Source: Nitzschia sp. DOCU1 (Eukaryota > Bacillariophyta > Bacillariophyceae > Bacillariales > Bacillariaceae). From it: a stretch of 64,000 bases of DNA. The notes under the pieces are model-generated. The model was not told the origin of the DNA and made no database searches. It saw only the letters and a program-made list of their open reading frames with translations. Below, piece after piece: positions 30,084-39,232 of the stretch. Location: positions 2,046,001-2,110,000 of the forward strand of contig OX595991.1 in assembly GCA_951394045.1 (NCBI GenBank), written 5' to 3'. The first letter of the stretch is position 1. Each line of letters begins with the position of its first letter. The position numbers and the translations under genes were made by a program.

Positions 30084-30749
30084 TCAATCCGATACGAGCA
30101 GAATAACGAGCACAATATCGAAAATCAAGAACAAGCACACCGCAACTAAGAGCACCCGTATCAGTTTCTCGAATTTTTGGGCTTGATTCTTGTCAACCTG
30201 TCCCTTGTTGTCACCGCCGCTGGCTCCGTCCTCCGCGTCTTTCTTGCTGTAGACGTCGATAGTCTCCAATGAACTGTCCTTTTCGTCTTCCTCGTCATCG
30301 CCGTCGCTATCATCATCGCTTTCATCTTCATCGTCACTACCACTGCCTTCCTCGTCCACCTCGTCTGGATTAACGCTGTCAACTCGGACGGGCTTGGCAG
30401 GTTGGTCAGATCCAATGTCATTGGCAGGCTTCATACTGGAAGCAAGTTCTGAAAGCGATCCATCTTCATTCATGCCTTGAAAAGCGTCAAAGTCACCTAT
30501 GAACGTAGTTGTTTTTCCATCAACCTTGAAGATTTGCGGAAAATTTCCTCGAATGCCACTGATTTCAAACAACTCGTCTCGTCGGCTCTTTTGGTCAGGA
30601 TTGGACGCATCAACTACGACTGGCTCGAGCCCATTTGCTCGAAGGATTGTCATGCTCATGTCGCAGTTTGCTGTCTGATTTCGATTCCCAGCCATGCTCG
30701 AAAGAAGGACGAGGACATGCTTATCGTTCTTGTCATTGCGATTCGTCAT
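30084..30749 (-). CDS. Tail-anchored protein with SH3BGR/glutaredoxin-like domain
   Basis: 221 residues from the ATG at 30749 (MTNRNDKNDKHVLVLLSS). Residues about 10-100 look like the thioredoxin-fold SH3BGR group: VLVLLSSMAGN, a helix, LEPVVVDAS, NFPQIFKVDGK and FIGDFDAFQGMNE. The active-site Cys pair of glutaredoxins is missing, as in SH3BGR proteins. A very acidic linker (about 125-165) leads to a single C-terminal membrane helix (VLLVAVCLFLIFDIVLVILLVSD). That places the domain in the cytosol, tethered to the ER or another organelle. Function is unknown. Confidence 0.7.
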   Translation of the reverse strand: MTNRNDKNDKHVLVLLSSMAGNRNQTANCDMSMTILRANGLEPVVVDASNPDQKSRRDELFEISGIRGNFPQIFKVDGKTTTFIGDFDAFQGMNEDGSLSELASSMKPANDIGSDQPAKPVRVDSVNPDEVDEEGSGSDDEDESDDDSDGDDEEDEKDSSLETIDVYSKKDAEDGASGGDNKGQVDKNQAQKFEKLIRVLLVAVCLFLIFDIVLVILLVSD

Positions 30750-31547
30750 TCGTCCCTTCTCCAACCAAAGGCCACCAACAGGCAAGTTGCTTTGCGCCAA
30801 GCCAACGCCAATGTCCTATCTCGAACGGGCTAGCTGAAAATCAATCGTAGTAACAGCCACAAGGTGAGCTCTTTGTCAACCGCCTACTGTCCTCGTCGTC
30901 GTCGTTGCACTCTCTTGAAAAGTGTCGACAGTGGCTACCATTTTGGGAAAAAATGATGCGTGCAATGGGTCGTGTGGAGTATTTTAGTCTGAAAAGACCG
31001 TTTGTAGTATGTCCCGTTGTGGCAAGAATGGAAATGACTCCGGATCGACTCATTGGACCGTGAACGGTATACCCTCCATGGATCTCTTGCCAGTGTAAGA
31101 CATGGGAGCTACGACTACCTACTAGCTCTGTAATATATAAAGCAGCGTGGATTACGTACTATCCAGTTAACAACTACCTTGACCACCGACGAGAATCGAT
31201 TTCTTCGCTCGCCGGAGCGATATTCGCTGCAGTACCTGTGAAAGTCTTACAAGTCTTTCAACTCGTTTGACCAGGCATGAGAGCTCTACTAGAGTCTGCC
31301 CATATCGATGGAACCGAGACGTCGAAAAGACCAGCTCATACAGCATAGATGCTCTTGTTGCTCTCCTTTCCTAACTTGCTAGCACGAAGCCAATCCGCAT
31401 TACACTCCTCGGAGAAAGACCCCAAGATGCTGTCTACAGCCTCTGTACACGGGCTTGCGGGGCGAGTGGTAGTCCCAAAACAGTTGTGGCAAGTTGCGAG
31501 CCCGGAACCGATAATATCCTATCTCCAGGTCCATGACTCTTGCGCCA
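30750..31547. other. Gap upstream of the SH3BGR-like gene
   Basis: 800 bp containing the promoter of the minus-strand gene at 30749 and the 3' region of the minus-strand gene ending at 31548. No gene or repeat was recognised. Confidence 0.5.
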
Positions 31548-33503
31548 CTAGGACGGTCCACCTTTATTTGGTTCCTTGCTGGTTGCAGATACTTCCTTAT
31601 GTCGGCCAAAGAGTCCCTTGAAAATCCCGGAAATTCTACGAACTGGATGTGATTTGGCTGTCTTGGAGGCCGCTCGACCCAACCGCCTCAATGACGTGGG
31701 CTTTCGGAATTCGAGGGCAGCCTCCTGAGAATCATCAACTAGAGCATCCAGGAACGATGATGGTTTACCAGAGGGATTTGCAGGCACAACCTCATCTTTC
31801 TGCGTCTTTGGTGGCGGCGGTGACAATGACGTGACGGTGGTGTTTTCTTCGGGGCCATCGATTGCCTCGCTTGTTTCCGTAGTTGAAATAGTGCTCCCAG
31901 GGCTATGATTCTTTTCCTCGACCTTTTTGCCAGCTTTCTTTCCTTTTTTCTTCTTTACTTTCTTCACCGCGGTGGGATCGTTTGCGGCTCCACTGTCTGG
32001 TGGAGTCGACGAAGTCGCAGGAGTCTTCGTAGCCTTTTCTGACGGTTTCTTGGCCTTCTTTTTCTTGCCTGGTTTCTTTGGTTTCTTTTCGTCGGGTACT
32101 GCGTCCACACTCGTCACGTCTTCGAGAACCGCATTGGATTTCTTTTCGCCCTCGGAGTTGGCTGCTGCTTCCGAATTCAGATTTTCTTCAGAATCCAGTT
32201 CCAAATTCTTTTCGTCGCCAGTGTCGTCTACTGCGTCCAGATTCGCATTGTCTTGCGGAATTCCATTGGGTTTTTCTTCGTTGACGGCAGGGTCCAATGC
32301 CACCAAATCCGGCGTACCCTCGGAACTCGCATTGGACTTCTTTTTCTTCGGTTTCGAGGAGCTCTTAGAACTTGCCTTTGATGTCGAACTCGCATTCGAT
32401 TTCTTCTTTTTTGGGTTTGTTTTCTTCAACTTTGCTGCCTTTTTCTTCTTCCTTCGTTCCTTCTTCCTCGCGTCACCCGAATCGTCACTGTCGTCGTCGC
32501 CTCCTCCCCAATCATAGTCGCCGTCATCGTGCATTTCAATTTTGACTTCTGATCCGGCAAGAATGATCTCCTCTCTCGTTGACGGAGCAGAGACCAGGGT
32601 TTTTCGCCTCTTTTCGCGTGCAATGAAATCATCCACTCGTTCACTCCGTCGATTTTGTCCCACCGACTGCACGGAAGCAGCAGATATACCAGCTGCCATT
32701 TTTTCCCGTCGCAGTATTTCATCGTCCAGGGCTTGATCAAGACGTTCGTCCTGAAGCTTGTAAAATTCCTTTTTGGCTTCCAACTTGGTCTTTCGAACCT
32801 CTGCCAAAATCATCAAAAAGAATGATCGCCCACGGTGCCCATCTTCTTTTGCTTGCTTGTAAAGCTTGACAGCCTCTTCGAGAACTTCCTCCTTCAGCAC
32901 AGCATCTCTGGATTCCTTCTGACCAGCTAAGTCCAAAATATAGGATTGATTGCCCACTGATAGCTCGCTTATTTCGCCCAAACTTTTGTCATCTGGGTCC
33001 ACATCAATCACAAGATTGATCCCCTGTTTCGCCAATTGTTGTTCCAGCTTGTCTTCTGCACTTTTCTGTGATATCTCGTTGTCGACGGGATCAAGACTCT
33101 TATTGCTGGCATCCTCAGTGTTCACAGAAGCCGCATCAAAATTAATCGTTGCAAAACTTTTGTCCATGTCGAAACCCTCTGGCGTCATTACGCTGCATTG
33201 GCCAGTATCGTCGCTATCTGACCCCATCGTCATCATCCAAGGTCCTTTTGGAGCCTTCATTGACAAACGTGCTTTCATCTTGTTGCGTCTGTCTGGATCG
33301 GGCGGTGCATCATCCTCGTCATCTCCGCCCTTGAGAGACACAATATCGACCGAGTGTTCAGAAATACCCATGACATCTTTCTGGGGCTTCCCAGTCAGTG
33401 ACAACGAACATTCCGAAAGAGCGTCTGAGCCTGGACTGTTTAGCGGCGATTGCCGATAATCATCGTTAGCCGTATGACTAGACGATTCTTCGGGGTTGCT
33501 CAT
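31548..33503 (-). CDS. Lys-rich low-complexity protein, unknown function
   Basis: 651 residues from the ATG at 33503 (MSNPEESSSH). The N-terminal half is acidic and Ser-rich with a helical segment (about 200-300, EEVLEEAVKLYKQAKEDGHRG, then KLEAKKEFYKLQDERLDQALDDEILRREKM). The centre has two KKKKSNASS copies and long Lys runs alternating with acidic spacers. The C-terminus is basic and amphipathic (LRRLGRAASKTAKSHPVRRI, then GIFKGLFGRHK). No known domain is seen. Long Lys/Ser/Asp alternation is common in nuclear or nucleolar proteins, and in silica-associated diatom proteins; neither can be claimed, and there is no signal peptide. Confidence 0.7.
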   Translation of the reverse strand: MSNPEESSSHTANDDYRQSPLNSPGSDALSECSLSLTGKPQKDVMGISEHSVDIVSLKGGDDEDDAPPDPDRRNKMKARLSMKAPKGPWMMTMGSDSDDTGQCSVMTPEGFDMDKSFATINFDAASVNTEDASNKSLDPVDNEISQKSAEDKLEQQLAKQGINLVIDVDPDDKSLGEISELSVGNQSYILDLAGQKESRDAVLKEEVLEEAVKLYKQAKEDGHRGRSFFLMILAEVRKTKLEAKKEFYKLQDERLDQALDDEILRREKMAAGISAASVQSVGQNRRSERVDDFIAREKRRKTLVSAPSTREEIILAGSEVKIEMHDDGDYDWGGGDDDSDDSGDARKKERRKKKKAAKLKKTNPKKKKSNASSTSKASSKSSSKPKKKKSNASSEGTPDLVALDPAVNEEKPNGIPQDNANLDAVDDTGDEKNLELDSEENLNSEAAANSEGEKKSNAVLEDVTSVDAVPDEKKPKKPGKKKKAKKPSEKATKTPATSSTPPDSGAANDPTAVKKVKKKKGKKAGKKVEEKNHSPGSTISTTETSEAIDGPEENTTVTSLSPPPPKTQKDEVVPANPSGKPSSFLDALVDDSQEAALEFRKPTSLRRLGRAASKTAKSHPVRRISGIFKGLFGRHKEVSATSKEPNKGGPS

Positions 33504-33797
33504 TTCCGGGTTCTTGTTCACGCGTTAGAAAAGGCTTCCCACGTCGATAATCTTGTGTCCATGAAATTGAAAAAATCACACAGAATCGTCTCTCTCGCCC
33601 ATACCTTGCTTTGTAAAGCCAGAAGATAAAGCTAGTATGGTAGAGTTGGGCTTTGCCCTCCACCAATAGTATGAACCAGTGTTGTTATGCTGGAAGGGTC
33701 TTGTGTTTTGGAAGAAGAAATTCAACATGAAACGATAATCGAAGAGAACGCCGCGCCGCAAAACGATAGAGGGTGGCTGGTCTGTATTTTTGGTGGT

Positions 33798-33803
33798 CAC
33801 GTG
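33798..33803. promoter_or_regulatory. G-box CACGTG
   Basis: Perfect CACGTG palindrome about 295 bp upstream of the start codon of the minus-strand Lys-rich gene, close to two TGACGTCA sites. Confidence 0.4.
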
Positions 33804-33832
33804 GGGCACCACGCGCGCCGTTGTCGAGTTGG

Positions 33833-33840
33833 TGACGTCA
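33833..33840. promoter_or_regulatory. CRE-type TGACGTCA site 1
   Basis: Perfect 8-bp palindrome recognised by bZIP factors. In Phaeodactylum TGACGT-type elements mediate CO2/cAMP response. It lies about 330 bp upstream of the Lys-rich gene. Confidence 0.45.
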
Positions 33841-33936
33841 GCCACCTTCCACCTTACCCTCTTGCTCGCGAATGTAGTCGTCTGCCCGCCCCACCACCCC
33901 AGCCGCCCTGCGGGCGTAAAGCTGCACTATCTCTGA

Positions 33937-33944
33937 TGACGTCA
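33937..33944. promoter_or_regulatory. CRE-type TGACGTCA site 2
   Basis: Second perfect TGACGTCA, 104 bp from the first (start to start). Confidence 0.45.
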
Positions 33945-34266
33945 TAGTGCGCTGTGAGGATTCCCGACGGCACCCCTCTGTCGACTCGACTCACTCTGCC
34001 TCATTCTTTCAATCCCTCTCGGGCCTCCGAAGCATTTAGCCAGCATCTCCCGTGTTAACTTACTCTAAAGCCCATCACGCAGAACCGATATGTTGCAATC
34101 GTCAAGGGTAGAGTTGCTTGTTAACTGGATTTCTTGACTATCTGAAGAAGCAGAACAAGATACTGTGCTCTCGATAAATCGATGATATTTACAGTTGTAT
34201 TATATACATTAAGCGTTCCTAGCACCGTACTAGTAGCTGAGGATGACAGCCGTCCTAAACTTTGAT

Positions 34267-35279
34267 CTAGGCGGAGGATGTCGTCAGGTGTCGTGGATCC
34301 CAGTCAAAGCCAAGTTGTTGCAATGCAAGATAGCGTTCTTGGTTCATCGTCGACTTGACTCCTCGATGGAATAGCTTGAATTGACGGCGTTGGCATTTCA
34401 CCCAGATGGCGAGAGAACGGTCAGCATGATAGTTGGAGGGAACATTGCAATGGCCTTGGGCTTTTTGAAACTCCTTGAGAGATTCCAGCTTTCAAACCAT
34501 GCAGCCTTGTGGGAGTCCCAGATAAAGCCCATGTTTTCGAGCTCTTGTTGACGATCATCTGTGAGAGTTGAATGGCGGCCCATGACCTTCAGTTTGTACT
34601 GGTATCGCTGACGCTTTACCCATTGAGCAAGTTGCTGGTTAGGTGGGTAGTTGTGGGGCACCAGGCAATGTTGGTAGCCTTCCTTGAAATCGATCAAGTC
34701 TTGGAACCGTTCCATCCATTGATCAGATTGATAATGGCGGAACCGATTGCTGGTGCTTTCGGCATAAAAAGATGAATCCGCCGCGCTTGCGGTGCGAGGA
34801 GGGCTTACAAGGGAGGTGATTGATAGTGTGGTAGGACTTCCATCCATTGAAAAAAGGTTGGCGCCTTGCTGCTTGTGTTGTTGTATTCTGGAGTGATCCT
34901 GCTCAGGACTGCACACCAGACGTTGTCGTTTCTCGGGCCTACCGGCGCAGCAGAATGAATCGTCGTCGCAGTTCAGCAGGGCCGAGAAGACACTTTCGGC
35001 TTCGTGTGCTCTGCCTTGCGAAGTGTGAAAGCGTTTGGGATTGATGGGTGTTGGCTCAAAGTCAAACACGGATTCATCCGGGAAGAAACTTGCTGCATCC
35101 TCAGTCTGATGATAGTTTAGGACGTCTGATGCACTGTTTAACAAGGCCAGAACACGGGAAAAGTTTGCTTTGCTGTTAGTCGACACATGTCGGTAATCAG
35201 AGGCACTGTTGGAAGAAGATTCTTTCATGCTTTGAAACATAGAGAAAAACTCCATGGGAAACTCGTTCGATGAATCCAT
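34267..35279 (-). pseudogene. Helicase-associated-domain protein, one frameshift
   Basis: From the ATG at 35279 the frame has a Ser-rich N-terminus and then one complete helicase-associated (HA) domain (WMERFQDLIDFKEGYQHCLV, NYPPNQQLAQWVKRQRYQYK, LENMGFIWD). Just after AAWFE, near 34490, the reading frame shifts. The ORF itself ends at 34398 with junk. In the next frame a second full HA domain continues (EFQKAQGHCNVPSNY, LAIWVKCQRRQFKLF, LQQLGFDWD) to a TAG at 34267. A single missing base explains it. Proteins with tandem HA repeats are abundant in diatoms, probably DNA-binding. It is either a pseudogene or a sequencing error. Confidence 0.8.
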
Positions 35280-36131
35280 GGCGGCGTTACCTTGAGTGTG
35301 TTCGGAAAGGACGAGGACTTTGGGTCGACAAACTCTTTGAAAAATTGTGAGCACACTCTGTTGAATGTCGGAAAAGAGAATTGGCTGGAGCTTTCTCCGG
35401 ATTGCTCATGCGTGGTGTCTTGGGGAGAGAGTAATTCCTGTGCCCATTTCTCCGATGGATACAACAACTTCTTTCGTTCTGTTGCACCGGACTTGCATTT
35501 GTTGTGAGCAATCCACCTTCAACGTCTACTTCGCGTCGAACCTTAAAGACGCGAATGATATTTGTCGTTTTGAATAAGTAAATCGGATTCTCTCATTCCC
35601 CAAAGAAATGGAAGGCGGCAGTAGTATCCAAACGGAAGGCAAGATATCAATAGCGTGAGAAGTTCGGCACTTGAACTTCAATGTTGGATGCTGTTGTTCA
35701 ATGAGTGAAGGGAATTGGCATATTCAACCCTTCGCCAATAGCGTTTTCGTCGACACCACGTCTCTGGTTCGTAGCTTCTGGTAAAACAAATTTACGAAAT
35801 AGATTCTCCATCCTCTAGTGCATATTGTTTCCATTCCAGAAAATTGAATGATAAGTATGCGAAAGAAGGTGATGGAAGTTGAGGTTCTTGGATTGCGGTG
35901 GGGAATGAGGGGATATTGGTGGAATTCATTTAGCCGCATTTCTGAATTAGTGATATTAATGCTGGATTCTCCTGATGGGCTTAAAAATTCTGAAAAACTT
36001 ACGTTTAGGGTCATCTGGTTCTTTTTCCGCGAGGCTGCATTTCGGTTGGACGATGTCATCTGGTTCTTTTTCCGCAAGCTGCCACCGACAGTTCACAGGC
36101 CGATTCGGGATGCTACAACGTGTGATCATGA
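35280..36131. other. AT-rich gap with short direct repeat
   Basis: 850 bp left of the DIRS-type element. A 21-bp sequence beginning GTCATCTGGTTC occurs at 36010-36030 and again at 36055-36075. No convincing gene; a 117-residue minus-strand ORF here is largely the product of this repeat. Confidence 0.5.
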
Positions 36132-36431
36132 CTGGCCGCTAACCTATATTATTGGCGGGTTTTGGGGCGAAGAAATTGAGGGGCAGATTCGAACTGAAAC
36201 CAATGCACATGGATTAATGTGTTGGAAATAAATGGAAATACCAATGCACATGGATTAATGCGTTGGAAATAAATGGAAATAATTGAAAGCGAGGCGTTGA
36301 GTCGGTTGCAACCAGTCTCAACGGAAGGAAAAGCGATGCCAAGCGATGCCGAAACGAATCAGGCAAGCCAAGAAAGCATCACTTTTCCCGGAAAAGCAGC
36401 GTCCAAAAGACCCTGTTTTTGTCCGTAGATC
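36132..36431 (+). repeat. Split direct repeat A1 (left end)
   Basis: 300 bp starting CTGGCCGCTAACC. It contains a 41-bp tandem duplication (36200-36240, 36241-36281) and an imperfect palindrome (GTTGAG...GGTTGCAACC...CTCAAC, 36296-36322). It matches A2 at 44364-44663 except C36424 versus A44656. Confidence 0.92.
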
Positions 36432-36468
36432 GCTTGGGGGTTGGTTCACGCCAATTACCACTTCAACT

Positions 36469-36516
36469 CGTTCTCTCTTTCGTTCTCTCTTTCGTTCTCT
36501 CTTTCGTTCTCTGTTC
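36469..36516 (+). repeat. 12-bp tandem repeat, four units
   Basis: CGTTCTCTCTTT repeated four times, the last unit with a changed end, in the leader just before the ORF1 start at 36525. Pyrimidine-rich; could be a promoter initiator or leader element. Confidence 0.85.
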
Positions 36517-36524
36517 TTGTCGCG

Positions 36525-38999
36525 ATGGTTCTGGACGCTGATAACAGCGGCACCCCTACCTCCGAGGTTGGAGGAAGTTTTGCCGAGGTTTCGGTTGGGC
36601 CCACTCGTGGGGGCGTTACTCTCCCAGAGGGTTCTGTGCTCCCGGATGATGAGGTTTCGGACAATCCCCCCACTGAGGGAGGCGACGATGACGGATACCT
36701 CTCTGCCCGAGACTCTGACCTTGACAGTACCGGCGGAGGAACTGGCGCTCGTGCCGGCGGAAACGTCTCGGAAGACGAGTTCTCTACTGTCGACATGGGC
36801 GTCGGCATTTTGTGCCACCTCCACGACACTCACTGTCGTTGCCCTATGAAGATTACCCTCCACTCCGGCGGAGATGTGAAGTACCTCGTTGTTTGCGGCC
36901 GACTTGCTGCCATTTGCAAGCAGCATCAACACAAGCGAGATAATCGCCCCGAATCTTGCTTTTCTCCTGGATTTTACCGGGTCTTTCGGGGGCATGGAGA
37001 TGCTGGAGGCCCGTTCTACACGGAGCAACAGATGCAAGCTTTGAAGGCTGCTGAGGCGGAAAGAATGAACCGTGCCCTCGAAGCTCAAGATGATGACATT
37101 CCTGCCGACGACCTGCGTGAACTTGAGATCTTGACGGGGGATATTCGCAATCCGGTGGACCCAAATCAAGGAAGAAATGCTGCTACCAATGATGGGGGCC
37201 ACGAAGACGGCTCGTCGGTGGAAAGCGTGACCCCCCGTCCTCCACCCAAGACTGGGAAGACCTCTGACCAGGGTCAAGGCGTCAGAATTGCTGGGGTTGA
37301 AACCGCTATGCCCCGCCCTCAAAACAAAGGTGGCCCCGACCGGGGAGGATTAAAAAAAGAGGGACTCCTTTTCTTCGGTATGGAGGAAGATGGCCCTCTT
37401 TCTCGAGTACTTCTTCAGGATTCTTCATTGGTCAAGGATTTGAAAGGGCTAGGTTTCAAATTAATTCGTGTCTTTGCCGTAGAAGAAGAGGGCAAAGCAT
37501 GGGTAAATGAAGGGCTGAGGAAGAAAAGCAGGGACACTGATGACCAAGCTAGGAGAAAATCCCCTGGGCGCTCTTCCCGAAGTGCTAAAGGAAAGAGTTC
37601 CAGTGTAGTGGAGATCTTGGACGACGACGACGATCCGCCCCCTCTGCTCACTGGGGGAGACGACGGTGGAGGTAAATCTAAAAAGAACAAAAGGAATAAA
37701 AAGAAGTCAAGGGACGATGATGATTATTCGTCCTCTTCCTCTTCGTCCTCATCCTCCAGCTCAGATGACTCGGATTATGATGATGACTCCTCCACCAGCT
37801 CGGACTCGTCTTCCTCAAGCTCCAATGGAAGAGGAAAAGGAGCAGTTCGGCGCTCCAAAAAGAAGGGGCAAAAGCGCTCAAGCCAGCAACGACGCAAACA
37901 AAAGAAGAACAGAAAGGCCAAGAAATCCCACCGGGGGCACAGCAAATTCTTCAGTGGTCCGGACCCTTCGGTAGGAGATAAAGACCGCATCTACAACAAA
38001 AGGATCAAGGGCATCGAGCTGGATAAGCATTTGGCACCACAAGATCTTCGAAAGAAAGACATGGATGGCCTATATGATCAGGCTCTCGATGTCACATCAC
38101 TTCCAGGTATGTTAACTGTGGATGGAAATATTGATGACGAATCGGCCAGGAATACGGAGTATGCGGCCACCCTTTTGGCAACGACGCTTGGCTCTACTCT
38201 CGGGTCTACTCGACGAGCAATTATTCCAGACACCATGTGGAGGACTACGAGACAACACGGATTGCATAAAGTCAAGATGAGAGAGGATCTCTTTGAACAT
38301 GTGAAGGACGTGGAGGAAGCCGAAGAGCAAGCTTTTGCCAGGCAAAATGACGCCCTGGAAAATTTCCTGCTCCGACGGATGAGGGACCCTCATGATGTTG
38401 ACGAGTATATTAGGCATGGGCCCCTCACCAAGCTTACGTCGGAGAGTTACCGGATCTACTGTCGACTCTTGAATGCCATGAGACAGTTGGCCTATGATCA
38501 CCCTGACCTCTGGGATAAAGGCCCCGCCCAAGCCATGTTGGAGCACCATTCCTGAAAATTGCTGGGCATTCGGTCCAACGCTGTCTCCAGACGACACTTC
38601 ATACTGGCTACCTACGCTTACCTACGTGATGCCCAGTCAAAGAACTTCTATCATGAGTCTCTGAATAAGATGATGTGGTCTCAGATGGCGGACATCACGA
38701 CCATGTTCAAAGCACAGGAAGCGAGATTGACAACTGGGGGCAACGGGAGGAAGTCCCACGACAAGGAGCCCCTGACCTCCAAAGAAAGCAAGAAAGTGCC
38801 CGCCTGTGCGTGGTGTAAAAGCCCCACATTGCACGAAGCCCTTGGAGTTCAGCCAGGCAAGAGTAGTTGCCCTGTAGCAGCAGTGGCACCGGGCTCCATG
38901 GCAAGAAAAATAGCCGCCCTCTTTGTGGCCAAACGCAAAGACGATCCAACGTCCGAACCAAAAGGGATCCTTGAAAAGTTGATTGACGAGAACAAATAA
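36525..38999 (+). CDS. DIRS-element ORF1, Gag-like, with one in-frame TGA
   Basis: From ATG 36525 (context CGCGATGG) the frame gives 676 residues to a TGA at 38553-38555. It then continues in the same frame for 147 codons to TAA at 38997. The N-terminus is acidic with a Cys/His cluster (CHLHDTHCRC...C...CKQHQH, about 105-145). The middle is a Lys/Arg and Ser/Asp low-complexity block. From about 500 a helical domain runs across the TGA without a break in character. The last part has a Cys/His site (CAWCKSPTLHEALG...C). The position and nucleic-acid-binding look make it the Gag equivalent. The TGA is either damage or a readthrough site. Confidence 0.75.
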
Positions 39000-39024
39000 A
39001 TTCCGGGAAAGGTCCGCCCAGACG

Positions 39025-39154
39025 CCGACCTTGGCTCTGCGGTGAATGGTAAATGTTAACGATGGGATCCGACCTTGGCCCTTCGATTACATTGCATGCA
39101 TCAACCGCAATGGCCGACCTTGGCCTAGCGTATCCTCTGGCGCCGACCTTGGCC
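39025..39154 (+). repeat. Four copies of CCGACCTTGGC between ORF1 and the RT ORF
   Basis: CCGACCTTGGC occurs at 39025, 39069, 39114 and 39143, and a degenerate GCTGACTTTGCC follows at about 39175. Spacing is 29-45 bp. The stretch is non-coding and precedes an RT frame that has no ATG. Confidence 0.8.
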
Positions 39155-39232
39155 CTACCCTGGATGTCCTCAGGCTGACTTTGCCACTCCCATCCCCGTG
39201 TCCATTCAATTGTTACATGTAAATTCTACTAA

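Larger units (their letters stand above)
33504..34266. other. Gap with palindromic bZIP-type sites
   Basis: 760 bp between the Lys-rich gene (its promoter side) and the 3' end of the helicase-associated-domain gene. It holds a G-box and two TGACGTCA palindromes, listed separately. No gene is seen. Confidence 0.6.

Noticed and set aside
31927..32517. 196-residue plus-strand ORF rich in Phe/Ser
   Set aside because: Antisense shadow of the Lys-rich gene: Lys/Glu codons read backwards give Phe/Ser/Leu.
35724..36077. 117-residue minus-strand ORF with RKKNQMT repeats
   Set aside because: The repeat comes from a 45-bp tandem DNA duplication in AT-rich sequence; composition is not protein-like beyond that.
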